Shown here: one piece after another, positions 7,709-16,510 of the stretch
Position numbering within the stretch: the stretch's first letter is position 1
Layout of the letters: every line of letters starts with the position of its first letter
Origin: Sphingomonas chungangi
GTDB taxonomy: Bacteria; Pseudomonadota; Alphaproteobacteria; Sphingomonadales; Sphingomonadaceae
NCBI RefSeq assembly: GCF_013778325.1
Contig: NZ_JACEIB010000002.1
Coordinates: 1-64,000, forward strand
DNA: 64,000 nt
Reading direction: 5' to 3'
The notes under the pieces: model-generated
Databases searched by the model: none
Told to the model about the DNA's origin: nothing
What the model saw: only the letters and a program-made list of their open reading frames with translations
Position numbers and translations under genes: made by a program

Positions 7709-7802
7709 AAATAAGCATTAAATCTATCGAACAGCGTCGAATCGATTTGTTACTAGGGTTCTCTAACTAGAATATTACAGGCCCATCATCGAAAGGGCCA
7801 AC

Positions 7803-10196
7803 ATGAACTCGGCGAGAACTCGATTGAGACTGACTCTTGTGAGCGGAGTAGCAATGCTGGCCCTGTCTTCACCCGCACGTGCGGAGGACGCAGCGGCGGC
7901 GCCTGCATCGGCGGCGGGCGCCGCCGACGGCACCCCAAGCCAGAACGTCGGCGAGATCACCGTCACGGCGCGTTACCGCAAGGAGAGCGCGCAGAACGTG
8001 CCCATCGGCATCACCGCTCTGCCGGCGGACACCCTCGCCAGGCAGGGCGCGTTCAACATCAAGCAGGTCGTCCAGCAGCTGCCGAGCCTCAACATCCAGG
8101 GCTACAGCGGCCGCAACCAGACCATCACCATTCGCGGCATCGGCACCAACGCCGGCGGCACCAACGACGGTCTCGAACAGGGCGTCGGACTCTACGTCGA
8201 CGGCGTCTATCGCCCGCGCACCGGCTCGGTCATCACCGATCTGATCGATATCGACAGCATCCAGCTGCTACGCGGTCCGCAGGGCACACTGTTCGGCAAG
8301 AACACCGTGGCGGGCGCGATCGACATCCACACCCGCGAACCGAGCTTCACGCCGGAGGCGAGCGGGGAGATCACCTACGGCAACAAGAACTATCTCCGCG
8401 GCTACCTCTCGTTGGATTCGACGATCGGCGACGACATCGCCTTCCGCGTCTCCTACCTGCGCACGCAGCGAGACGGCCTGATCTACAACACCCGATACCA
8501 TCAGGACTGGGACAATCTCGACAACCACTCGGGCCGGTTCGACCTGCTCTACAAGCCCACGACGAACTTCAAGCTGAGACTGATCGCCGACTACAGCATC
8601 CAGAAGGGCAACATGGGCTTCCAAAGCGTCGCGGCGGTCCTGCCGACCACGCTCGCCAACGGCACGCAGGTCCGCGGCTTCTACAGGCGCGCGGCCGACA
8701 TCGGCTACACGCCGCCGCCGATCGACCCGTTCGCGCGAACCACGGACATCGACAGCTCCCAATACGACAAGATGCCAAGCTGGGGCGTGCAGGCGAAGGC
8801 GGACCTCACGCTCGCCAACAGCGCCACGCTGACTTCGATCAGCGCCTATCGGAACTGGAAGTGGATACCCAACTTCGACGGAGACCAGTTCGGTGCAAAC
8901 ATCTCGACGGCCTCCAACGTCGTCACCCACCAGCAGCAGTTCAGCCAGGAGGTGCGCCTCACCTCGCCTGGCAGCCAGACGATCGACTACACCGCCGGCC
9001 TCTACTACTTCTGGCAGAAGGCCAACGACACGCAGGTCACCGGCTACGGCCGCGACGCATCGGTTTGGCTGACCACCCCCAACACGCCGACCGCCGCCGT
9101 GTCGACGCTGCCGAGCGCCGCTCTCAACGGGCTCTACGCCTATGCACGCCAGGTCCCCGTCACCTACAGCTACGCCGCCTACGGCCAGGCTACTTGGAAC
9201 ATCGCGCCCGTGTTCAGGATAACCGGCGGCCTGCGCTTCACCTACGAGCACAAGACTGGCCTCTACGACGCCTATGCCGGCGGGGACGTCGCACCGATAT
9301 CGAGCTTCGACCCCAGCCTGCAGGCCACGGTGGCGGCACGCCGCGCCGCCCTTGCTCCGGTCGGCTCCTACACGGCTTCCAAGGACACCAAGAACGTCTC
9401 CGGCACGCTGATAGCCGCCTACGACCTGAGCGCGGACATCCACAGCTACGCGTCCTACTCGCGCGGCTACAAGTCACCCGGCATCAACCTCGTCGCGCCG
9501 TCGAACGGCATCGACATATTCGTGAAGCCAGAGAAGGTCGACGACTACGAACTCGGCCTGAAGAGCCGGTTCGCCGGGGGGAAGATCGAACTCAATCTCG
9601 CGCTCTTCTGGACCGAGGACAACGGCTACCAGGCCAATTACATCAACTACGCGGTCACGCCGGTCGTCGGCTACATCACCAACGTGGGCAAGCTCAGCAC
9701 CCGCGGCGTCGAGGTGGATGCCCGCGCCAATCCTCTCAAAGGCCTCACCCTCACCGCCGCCGGCACCTACGACGACGCGCGGTACGTCAAATACACGAAC
9801 GCCCCCGCGCCCTATCTCCAGAGCTATCTGAGCTCGATCGACCTGTCCGGCCGCCGCGCATCCGGCGCGCCGAAGTGGGCGCTTACCGGCACGGCGGAAT
9901 ACACCCACGAGGCCGGCGGGCTCGAAGCCTATGCAGGCGGCGACGCCAGCTACCGGTCCGGTTTCTACGCCGCGGTAAACCTCGATCCCTTCTCCTACGT
10001 GCCGGGCTATGCGCTGTTCGGCGCGCACGTCGGCCTGCGCCGCCCGGACGGACGCTGGGACGCGTCGCTCTGGGTCCGTAACCTCACCGACAAGAACTAC
10101 TTCAACACCAGGTCGATCAGCACCGCCTACGGCACCGTGCTCGCGGCGCTCGGCGAACCGCGCACCTTCGGCATCACCCTCCGCGGCAAACTCTAG
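7803..10196 (+). CDS. TonB-dependent outer-membrane receptor
   Basis: A 797-residue receptor. A signal peptide (residues 1-27, ending SPARAEDA) is followed by a TonB-box-like GEITVTARYR, the plug domain (NIKQVVQQLPSLNIQGYSGR, then LRGPQGTLFGKNTVAGAID) and a 22-strand barrel with DYELGLKSRF and WVRNLTDKNYF near the end. Such receptors import scarce ligands with energy from TonB-ExbBD, which is not in this window. The position between the SsuA-like and SsuC genes argues that it imports the organosulfur substrate of the cluster rather than a siderophore. No Fur-like box is visible upstream. A GGCCC/GGGCC hairpin overlaps the leader just before the start. Confidence 0.93.
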   Translation: MNSARTRLRLTLVSGVAMLALSSPARAEDAAAAPASAAGAADGTPSQNVGEITVTARYRKESAQNVPIGITALPADTLARQGAFNIKQVVQQLPSLNIQGYSGRNQTITIRGIGTNAGGTNDGLEQGVGLYVDGVYRPRTGSVITDLIDIDSIQLLRGPQGTLFGKNTVAGAIDIHTREPSFTPEASGEITYGNKNYLRGYLSLDSTIGDDIAFRVSYLRTQRDGLIYNTRYHQDWDNLDNHSGRFDLLYKPTTNFKLRLIADYSIQKGNMGFQSVAAVLPTTLANGTQVRGFYRRAADIGYTPPPIDPFARTTDIDSSQYDKMPSWGVQAKADLTLANSATLTSISAYRNWKWIPNFDGDQFGANISTASNVVTHQQQFSQEVRLTSPGSQTIDYTAGLYYFWQKANDTQVTGYGRDASVWLTTPNTPTAAVSTLPSAALNGLYAYARQVPVTYSYAAYGQATWNIAPVFRITGGLRFTYEHKTGLYDAYAGGDVAPISSFDPSLQATVAARRAALAPVGSYTASKDTKNVSGTLIAAYDLSADIHSYASYSRGYKSPGINLVAPSNGIDIFVKPEKVDDYELGLKSRFAGGKIELNLALFWTEDNGYQANYINYAVTPVVGYITNVGKLSTRGVEVDARANPLKGLTLTAAGTYDDARYVKYTNAPAPYLQSYLSSIDLSGRRASGAPKWALTGTAEYTHEAGGLEAYAGGDASYRSGFYAAVNLDPFSYVPGYALFGAHVGLRRPDGRWDASLWVRNLTDKNYFNTRSISTAYGTVLAALGEPRTFGITLRGKL

Positions 10197-10219
10197 GCTA
10201 TCTGAAGAGGAGTATCCCC

Positions 10220-11608
10220 ATGTCCAATCCTCATCCGAAGCGGCAGCTCAAGTTCGGCGTCGTCCCCACCGGCGTCGGCGGCCCCGGCGAGCACAATCGC
10301 TGGCTCGATCCCGACATCCCCGTCGATGCCAGCGTGAACATCGACTGGTACATCGACGTCGCTCGCCAGGCCGAGGCGGCGAAGTTCGACCTCGTCTTCA
10401 TCGTCGACAGCCAGTTCATTACGCCGCACTCGCCGCCGCACTACCTCAACCGGCTCGAGCCGCTGACCCTACTCTCCGCCCTTGCGGTCGCGACCAGCCG
10501 CATCGGCCTCGTCGGGACTGCGACGACGTCCTATAACGATCCCTACAATCTCACGCGCCGGCTCGCGTCGCTCGACCTGATCAGCCGCGGGCGTGCCGGA
10601 TGGAACGTCGTAACCAGCGGCGACGCTGGTACCGCCGGGAACTACGGCAAGGAGGAGCATTACGACTACGACACCCGCTACGGCCGCGCCCACGAGTATC
10701 TCGAGGTCGCGCGGGGTCTGTGGCGCTCCTACGAGGACGGAGCGCTGGTGCGCGATCGCGAGACCGGCGTCTTCCTCGATCCCTCCAAGCTCCATGCGCT
10801 CAACCACAAGGGCGAATTCTTCTCGGTGGCCGGTCCGCTCAACATCCAGCGCTCGCCGCAGGGCGAACCCGTGATCTTCCAGGCCGGCGACAGCGAGCAG
10901 GGCCGCGATCTCGGCGCGGCGATCGCCGACGGCATCTTCACACACGCGAAGACCGTCGAGCAGGGCCAGGCCTTCTACAATGACATCAAGGGCCGCGCGG
11001 CCAAGCTCGGACGCGACCCCGCCCAGATCGTGATCCTGCCTGGCACGAACGTCACGATCGGCGACACCGACGAGCACGCCCGCGAGATTGAGTGCCATTG
11101 GCACGATCAGGACCACAGCTTCGGACAGGCGCTGGGCGAGCTCGGCCGCTCCTTTGGCTGGCACGACTTCAGCCAGTATGATCTCGATGCCCCCTTCCCC
11201 AGGGAGGCGCTTGAATTCGCCCGCCGCAGCTTCTTCACCAATGCCAAGAAGGTGACGGACCAGGCCATCGCGCAGTGTCTGACGCTACGTCAGGTAGTCG
11301 AGAACAGCCGGACGCTGCGCTCAAGCCCCTTCGTCGGCTCGGCGGAGACCGTCGCGAACGAAATCGCGCGGTGGTTCGAGGCGCGGGCGTTCGATGGCCT
11401 TAACGTCTACGCCGGCCATCCGAGCCAGTTCCGCCGCTTCACCGGCGAGGTGGTCCCCCTGCTCCAGGAGCGTGGCCTCTTCCGCACCGACTACGAGGCC
11501 GACACGCTGCGCGGCAATCTCGGGATCGACGTCCCGACAAACCGGCGCGAGCCGGCCCAGCGGACCGACGCCGCGTCTGCGTCCACCCGCGAGGCGGTTG
11601 CAGCCTGA
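10220..11608 (+). CDS. LLM-class flavin-dependent monooxygenase (NtaA/DszA/DmoA type)
   Basis: A 462-residue TIM-barrel monooxygenase of the bacterial-luciferase superfamily, NtaA/SnaA/DszA branch. It would use FMNH2 and O2 to cleave C-S or C-N bonds. Family marks are NIDWYIDVARQAEAAKFDLV, LNRLEPLTLLSALAVATSRI, the GWNVVTS block, and HYDYDTRYGRAHEYLEVARG. The start has a good ribosome site (GAAGAGGAG). Related enzymes desulfurise sulfones, dimethyl sulfide and dibenzothiophene sulfone, so sulfur release fits the context. No flavin reductase gene lies in the block; FMNH2 must come from elsewhere. Confidence 0.9.
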   Translation: MSNPHPKRQLKFGVVPTGVGGPGEHNRWLDPDIPVDASVNIDWYIDVARQAEAAKFDLVFIVDSQFITPHSPPHYLNRLEPLTLLSALAVATSRIGLVGTATTSYNDPYNLTRRLASLDLISRGRAGWNVVTSGDAGTAGNYGKEEHYDYDTRYGRAHEYLEVARGLWRSYEDGALVRDRETGVFLDPSKLHALNHKGEFFSVAGPLNIQRSPQGEPVIFQAGDSEQGRDLGAAIADGIFTHAKTVEQGQAFYNDIKGRAAKLGRDPAQIVILPGTNVTIGDTDEHAREIECHWHDQDHSFGQALGELGRSFGWHDFSQYDLDAPFPREALEFARRSFFTNAKKVTDQAIAQCLTLRQVVENSRTLRSSPFVGSAETVANEIARWFEARAFDGLNVYAGHPSQFRRFTGEVVPLLQERGLFRTDYEADTLRGNLGIDVPTNRREPAQRTDAASASTREAVAA

Positions 11609-11666
11609 TCCCGTCGCCGGGCGGAGTCGATCCGCCCGGCCTCCCTCTATCCGGAAGGACCGGAAC

Positions 11667-12437
11667 GTGACGACCAAGCGCGACGTCCTGCAGGCACGCT
11701 GGCTCTCGCCCGTGGCCCTGCTGCTGCTCTGGGAGCTAGCGTCCCGAACCGGCGTGATCCCCGACCACATCCTCGCAGCGCCGTCCTCGGTGGTGCGCAG
11801 CCTGTTCGGCATGACGGCGTCCGGCGAGCTGCCGCTCAATCTCGCCGTCTCGCTGCGGCGCGCGGCACTCGGATTCGCGATCGGCAGCAGCCTCGGCGTG
11901 GTGCTCGCGCTCGCGGCCGGACTGCTCCGCCGCGGGGACGCCCTCATCGACCCGATCATCCAGATCAAGCGCACCCTGCCCGTCGTCGCGCTCACGCCGC
12001 TCTTCATCATCTGGTTCGGGATCGGCGAGACGACAAAGATCGCGCTGATCGCCTTCGCCAGCATGCTGCCGGTCTACATCAACCTGCACCAGGGAATACG
12101 CGGGATCGACATCCGGCTCGTCGACGCCGCGCGGAGCTTCGGCCTCGGGCGCGCCGCGCTGATCGGCAATGTGATCCTGCCGGGCGCGTTGCCGTCGCTT
12201 CTCACCGGGCTGCGCTACAGCCTCTCAATCTCGGTGCTCATGCTGGTCATCGCCGAGCAGGTGAACGCGAGCGCGGGGCTCGGCTTCATGATCCAGAACG
12301 CACGCGACGCCATGCGGACCGACATCATCGTGGTCTGCCTGATGGTCTACGCGCTGCTGGGTCTCGCCGGCGACAGTCTGATCCGCGCCATCGAGTCAAA
12401 GGCCCTCGCCTGGCGCCCGACCCTCGTGGAGGCCTGA
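11667..12437 (+). CDS. ssuC: ABC transporter permease (SsuC-like)
   Basis: A permease of about 256 residues with six predicted membrane helices. It carries the EAA-type loop contacting the ATPase (VDAARSFGLGRAALIGNVIL, then PGALPSLLTGL), as in sulfonate/taurine/nitrate transporters. I chose the GTG at 11667, preceded by GGAAGGACCGGAAC, because it begins just before the first helix; the frame further upstream runs inside the monooxygenase gene. It ends one base before the ATPase start. It forms the inner-membrane channel for the ligand delivered by the lipoprotein at 6726. Confidence 0.9.
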   Translation: MTTKRDVLQARWLSPVALLLLWELASRTGVIPDHILAAPSSVVRSLFGMTASGELPLNLAVSLRRAALGFAIGSSLGVVLALAAGLLRRGDALIDPIIQIKRTLPVVALTPLFIIWFGIGETTKIALIAFASMLPVYINLHQGIRGIDIRLVDAARSFGLGRAALIGNVILPGALPSLLTGLRYSLSISVLMLVIAEQVNASAGLGFMIQNARDAMRTDIIVVCLMVYALLGLAGDSLIRAIESKALAWRPTLVEA

Positions 12438-12438
12438 C

Positions 12439-13209
12439 ATGAACGAGCTCACCCGCATCCCGCTCGCCGCCGTTCCCGATCCCTCGCCGGTCGTGCGGCT
12501 CCGCGGCTTTTCGCGCGTCTTCGGCGACACCCGCGTGCTCGACGATCTCGATCTCGAGATCGCACCCGGGGAGTTCGTCGCCCTGCTCGGCCGGTCCGGA
12601 TCGGGAAAGACCACGCTGCTCCGCACGCTCGCCGGCCTCGACCCGTCGGTCGGACAGGACCTGCGCCTTCCCGGAACCCGCGCGACGGTCTTCCAGGACG
12701 CGCGCCTCCTGCCTTGGAAGAGGGTCTGGCAGAATGTCGTGCTGGGCCTGGGCAAGCGCACCCGCCGCGACCTAGCCGCCTCCGCGCTCGAGGAGGTCGG
12801 ACTTGGGCACCGTTGGGACGCGTGGCCGCTGACGCTTTCGGGCGGTGAGGCGCAACGCGCCTCGCTGGCCCGTGCGCTCATTCGGAAGCCCGAACTCCTG
12901 CTCCTCGACGAGCCCTTCGCGGCGCTCGACGCACTCACGCGGATCCGCATGCACGCGCTTGTGCTATCGCTCTGGCAGCAGCATCGTCCGGCTGTGCTGC
13001 TCGTCACGCATGACGTCGAGGAGGCAATGGCGCTTGCCGATCGTATCCTGGTTCTCGATCGTGGCAGGATCGCTGCGGAGGAGCGCATCGGCGCGCCCCG
13101 GGGCAGTCGCGGCAGCGTCATCCGGTCGCTGCGCGCATCCCTACTCGGCCATCTCGGGCTCCAGACTGAGAGCGGGGTCTACGCCGACCTGATCGGGCGC
13201 AAGCCTTGA
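12439..13209 (+). CDS. ssuB: ABC transporter ATP-binding protein (SsuB-like)
   Basis: A 256-residue ATPase. It has Walker A GRSGSGKT (51-58), a Q-loop glutamine at 86, the signature LSGGEAQR (133-140), Walker B LLLLDEP (153-159) and the H-loop VTHDVEEAM. Sequence style and length match SsuB/TauB. It is tightly spaced with the permease gene and overlaps the thiol dioxygenase gene by four bases (TTGA), so all three should be cotranslated. Confidence 0.92.
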   Translation: MNELTRIPLAAVPDPSPVVRLRGFSRVFGDTRVLDDLDLEIAPGEFVALLGRSGSGKTTLLRTLAGLDPSVGQDLRLPGTRATVFQDARLLPWKRVWQNVVLGLGKRTRRDLAASALEEVGLGHRWDAWPLTLSGGEAQRASLARALIRKPELLLLDEPFAALDALTRIRMHALVLSLWQQHRPAVLLVTHDVEEAMALADRILVLDRGRIAAEERIGAPRGSRGSVIRSLRASLLGHLGLQTESGVYADLIGRKP

Positions 13210-13796
13210 CCGATCTCGCCACCGCCCCGCCGACCGACCGGCTGGTGCCGCTCCGCCGGTTCGTGCGGGATTTCGCCGAGTTGCTTGACGGCACCTCCGA
13301 GGAGAGCTTCGTCCTCGGCCGAGGCAGCCGCCTCCTCGGCTCGCTGATCGACGACGACCGCTGGCTGCCGGACAGCCACGCCGCGCCGGCTCCAGACCGC
13401 TATCGACAGTATCTGCTCCACGCCGACCCCGCCGGACGATTCTCGGTCGTCAGCTTCGTCTGGGGTCCGGGTCAGCGGACGCCGATCCACGATCACACGG
13501 TATGGGGGCTCGTCGGCGTGCTGAGGGGTGCAGAGGTCTCAGAGTCGTTCGAGCTGATCGACGAACGGCTGCGGTCCCTCGGCGAGCAGCGGTTAGGACC
13601 CGGCGCGATCGACATCGTCAGCCCCAGCGTCGGCGATCTTCATCGCGTCAGCAACGCTCTCGACGATGCCGTCTCGATCAGCATCCACGTTTACGGCGCC
13701 GACATCGGAACGGTCGAGCGATCGGTGTACGATGTCTCGGGTCGTCCGAAACCTTTCATCTCCGGTTATTCGCCAGCCCCGAACCTTCAACTCTGA
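13206..13796 (+). CDS. Cysteine-dioxygenase-family thiol dioxygenase
   Basis: A 196-residue cupin of the cysteine dioxygenase family, which uses non-haem Fe(II) and O2 to turn a thiol into a sulfinate. The three-His metal site is visible: H95 and H97 in PIHDHTVWG and H146 in VGDLHRVSN. The catalytic Ser-His-Tyr triad is S159/H161/Y163 (SIHVY). R66 in DRYRQYLLH fits the residue that binds the substrate carboxylate in cysteine or mercaptopropionate dioxygenases. The crosslinking cysteine of mammalian enzymes is absent, as usual in bacteria. The TTG start overlaps the ATPase stop. The substrate could be cysteine, 3-mercaptopropionate or another mercapto acid. Confidence 0.88.
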   Translation: MTDLATAPPTDRLVPLRRFVRDFAELLDGTSEESFVLGRGSRLLGSLIDDDRWLPDSHAAPAPDRYRQYLLHADPAGRFSVVSFVWGPGQRTPIHDHTVWGLVGVLRGAEVSESFELIDERLRSLGEQRLGPGAIDIVSPSVGDLHRVSNALDDAVSISIHVYGADIGTVERSVYDVSGRPKPFISGYSPAPNLQL

Positions 13797-13806
13797 AAGC
13801 ATCATC

Positions 13807-15045
13807 GTGATCCGCACCACCAATGCAAGCGAGGTGCGTCGCGCCCTCGTCCTCCGCCGCGAAATCGCGCTTATCGATCTTCGCACGGAGGCGTCTTTCG
13901 CTACCGGTCATCCCCTGTTCGCAGCCAATCTGGCCGCGAACCGCATCGCTCTCGAAGCGCCTTTCCGCCTGCCGCGCCGCGACGTGCCGATTGTTCTCTA
14001 CGATGACGGCGATGGATGGGTCGGCACAGCAGCGGAGGCCTTCGCGGAGCTCGGATTTACCGACATCACCGCGTTAGAGGACGGACTATCGGGATGGCGC
14101 GCGGCAGGCTTCGAACTGTTCCAGGATGTCAACAGCTACGCGAAGGCGTTCGGCGAACTCGTCGAGGCGCGGCGTCACACGCCATCGCTCTCGGCCGAGG
14201 ACGTCGCGGCGCTGATCGAAGAGAAGGCGGACATCGCAATCGTAGATGCGCGAAGGCCGTCCGAGTACGCGACGATGAACATCCCGGGATCGGCAAGCGT
14301 ACCCGGGGCGGAACTGGTGCTCCGGGCAGGCGCGGTGGCACCCGATCCGGACACCACGATCATCGTGAACTGCGCCGGGCGGACGCGATCGATCATCGGC
14401 ACCCAGTCTCTGATCAACGCCGGAATACCCAACCGCGTCTTGGCTCTCCGCAACGGAACGATCGGCTGGACACTAGCCGAACAGGCGCTCGAACATGGAT
14501 CGGAACGCCATGCCGCGCCGGGCGATGCAGCCGAAGCGCGCTCGCGCTCGCGGGCCGTCGCCTATCGCGCTGGAGTTCGCCGCGTCGGACCGGATATCAT
14601 TCCATCGCTACGGAGCGATCTCAGCCGCACCCTCTACTGCTTCGACGTCCGCTCAGACGAGGAATATGCCGCAGGCCATATTCCCGGCTTCCGGCATTAT
14701 CCCGGCGGCCAGCTAGTCCAGGAGACCGACATGGCTGCTCCGGTACGCGGCGCCCGGATCCTCCTCGCCGACGACCTCGGCTCGCGTGCCGACATGACGG
14801 CGTCCTGGCTCGCGCAGATGGGGTGGGAGGTGTACGTGCTCGACGGAGGTTTCGACGATGGCATGGTCGAACTTGAGCGCGGACCGCAGGAGGCGCCGTC
14901 GCCCATTCCTCTCGGAGCGCGCTATAAACGCCCCTACGAAGGGACTGACAACGCCTCTGTGGCGATGCAGGCCTATCTCGATTGGGAATATGGTCTGGTC
15001 GAACAGCTCGAGCGAGACGGAACACACGGGTTTTTCGTCATCTGA
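13807..15045 (+). CDS. Three-domain rhodanese-like sulfurtransferase
   Basis: About 412 residues with three consecutive rhodanese folds (roughly 1-105, 125-235 and 260-355). Each shows the fold's marks (IDLRTEASFATGH; IVDARRPSEYATMNIPGS; FDVRSDEEYAAGHIPG). Only the middle domain has the sulfur-carrying cysteine, C189 in VNCAGRTRS. The equivalent loops of domains 1 and 3 read LYDDGDGW and LLADDLGS and cannot form a persulfide. The GTG at 13807 begins at the fold; the longer frame overlaps the dioxygenase gene. It is the last gene of the block and probably transfers sulfane sulfur produced from the imported compound. Confidence 0.85.
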   Translation: MIRTTNASEVRRALVLRREIALIDLRTEASFATGHPLFAANLAANRIALEAPFRLPRRDVPIVLYDDGDGWVGTAAEAFAELGFTDITALEDGLSGWRAAGFELFQDVNSYAKAFGELVEARRHTPSLSAEDVAALIEEKADIAIVDARRPSEYATMNIPGSASVPGAELVLRAGAVAPDPDTTIIVNCAGRTRSIIGTQSLINAGIPNRVLALRNGTIGWTLAEQALEHGSERHAAPGDAAEARSRSRAVAYRAGVRRVGPDIIPSLRSDLSRTLYCFDVRSDEEYAAGHIPGFRHYPGGQLVQETDMAAPVRGARILLADDLGSRADMTASWLAQMGWEVYVLDGGFDDGMVELERGPQEAPSPIPLGARYKRPYEGTDNASVAMQAYLDWEYGLVEQLERDGTHGFFVI

Positions 15046-15587
15046 CGAAGATGAGGAACGGTCCCGCTTCCGTCTTCTTCAATATTGCCAGATTATTGTC
15101 ATGTCCCCGACCGTCTGGTCCCCCATGGCCCACTCTTCCCATCGCTGTGAGGGGAGCTTAGCTGAGCTTCAGGCCCGTAAGCTGTCGGTCGGCAATGTCC
15201 CCACGAAGGCCTTTGCGGTCGCTACCGATATGATTGATCGGCAACGAAGCTGACCGGCAAGGTTCAGGAACGGCCCAAAGCTACGGAAATGGCGACAATC
15301 GGGCGCCCAGCTGCCCGCTGAACCAGTTCGCCTTGACGTCGAAGTCGTTCGCGAATAAAGGCGCCCTCCGCGTTTGGATGGGCCATTCGCAACATCCTGG
15401 GAGGCACATCGTGAATATTGCACTGCTGCCTCCGGCGAGAAAAACGCTGTTTGCGTTTCCGCGCGCGTAGGCCTGACCTGGCTCGCGCGCGCTTCCCTTT
15501 GCCCACCCCATTGATTTGCCTGCGCTGATCTCTAGCGGCTGACATCTGTCACGCAAGCCATGCGCCGGCCTGCTCTGCGTGGACATC
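15046..15587. other. Intergenic stretch after the organosulfur block
   Basis: About 540 bases with no convincing gene. Short frames on both strands lack ribosome sites. One minus-strand reading near 15310-15350 (FANDFDVKANWFSGQLGARL) looks faintly like a beta-barrel strand and could be a worn receptor or porin fragment, but I do not annotate it. No clear terminator for the preceding block is visible. Confidence 0.4.
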
Positions 15588-15971
15588 ATGTATCTTCGGT
15601 TCGTAACACCCGGCACGGTCACACGTGCTGGCCTCCGGCCGGGCTTGTTCCGTGCCGCATACGATACGCGTCGCGCCCTGTGGCCAAGTCCGCTCGCACA
15701 GGCGATCGACCACGAACTTTCGTGGTTCGGCAGGCACCTACCGGTGCCGCGTGGCGCGCATCCGTTCGCCGTCCGTGCCCAGCGGGTCTGGCACAAGGAC
15801 GGTGTTTGCTGGTTTCGTCCGCAAGACGAGGCTCGCGAGGCGATCGCGCACGCGCATGTTCTGAGCGCCTTGCTCGGTGAGTGTGGCGTGACAGTGGAAA
15901 GGATCGCTGCGCGGCATCCGGGCACGATACTCTACCGCGACGCGATGCAGGTCGTCGCCAAGCCGGATTGA
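15588..15971 (+). CDS. Conserved-looking hypothetical protein
   Basis: A soluble protein of 127 residues (ATG at 15588; a GTG three codons earlier is possible). It is rich in Arg, Ala and His, with LSWFGRHLPVP and a C-terminal half that looks helical (AREAIAHAHVLSALLGECGV). There is no signal peptide or membrane helix. I do not recognise a family. Codon use is normal for the window, and the downstream neighbour is a decayed gene, so it stands alone. Confidence 0.6.
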   Translation: MYLRFVTPGTVTRAGLRPGLFRAAYDTRRALWPSPLAQAIDHELSWFGRHLPVPRGAHPFAVRAQRVWHKDGVCWFRPQDEAREAIAHAHVLSALLGECGVTVERIAARHPGTILYRDAMQVVAKPD

Positions 15972-16089
15972 TTCGAAACGAGCGCGAGGCGCCCGATCCC
16001 AGCCAACATCAGGATGATACCATGACCAGAATATCCGACTTCACTTGAGCGGCCCCCACGGGGTGGACGGGTTGATTGTTAGTGCATGA

Positions 16090-16473
16090 TCGCCTCCTTC
16101 GCCATGGTCGGAGCCGGCCACCGGGCTGATCCTGCAGACGCTGGCTATCCCGCGCGGACAAGTGGCGCTCGCCTCGGGGCAGGCCAAGCCGGGCGATGAC
16201 ACACTGACGGTCACCGCGACGCGCGGACAGACCGAATATGGCATCTGCTCCACCGCTTTCCTCGAATATGGCTTCCGGACCAACAGCTACAGCATCGCGA
16301 TCACCTTCGATGGCAACGATGCTTGGAGCTACGACATCAAGACGATGCTGCTGGTCCACGGCCGGCCCGATGCGTTCGAGCACCACGACACCAACACTCT
16401 GAAGCGGGTCGCGCCGGGCAAACCCAATCCGCTCCAGCAGATTTTGACGCACCGCTACCAAAGGGGCAGCTGA
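16090..16473 (+). pseudogene. 5'-truncated nitrobindin/THAP4-like haem-binding beta-barrel remnant
   Basis: The frame opens after a TGA at 16087 and reads through to a stop at 16471-16473. From EPATGLILQTLAIPRGQVAL onward it resembles the second half of the THAP4/nitrobindin-type beta-barrel domain. The later strands SIAITFDGNDAWSYDIKTML, then FEHHDTNTLKRV, include the C-terminal histidine region that ligates haem in this family. The first half of the domain and a proper start are missing; the GTG at 16162 is only an internal codon. The segment just upstream (16020-16090) has unrelated sequence, so the 5' part was probably deleted. It abuts an iron-type promoter region. Confidence 0.65.
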
Positions 16474-16485
16474 ACGGTGATCGAT

Positions 16486-16504
16486 ATTGCGACTTGAGCG
16501 CAAT
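16486..16504. promoter_or_regulatory. Fur-like palindrome 1
   Basis: ATTGCG-N7-CGCAAT is a 6-bp-arm dyad about 140 bases before the PepSY gene start. It lies 6 bases upstream of a second, similar dyad. Tandem palindromes of this TTGCGA/TCGCAA type are common in front of iron-regulated genes. Confidence 0.5.
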
Positions 16505-16510
16505 AAAATA

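Noticed and set aside
15281-15360. Minus-strand reading FANDFDVKANWFSGQLGARL, similar in style to a beta-barrel strand.
   Set aside because: Too short and without upstream barrel strands, signal or start. Possibly a worn fragment of a porin or receptor, but not supported enough to annotate.
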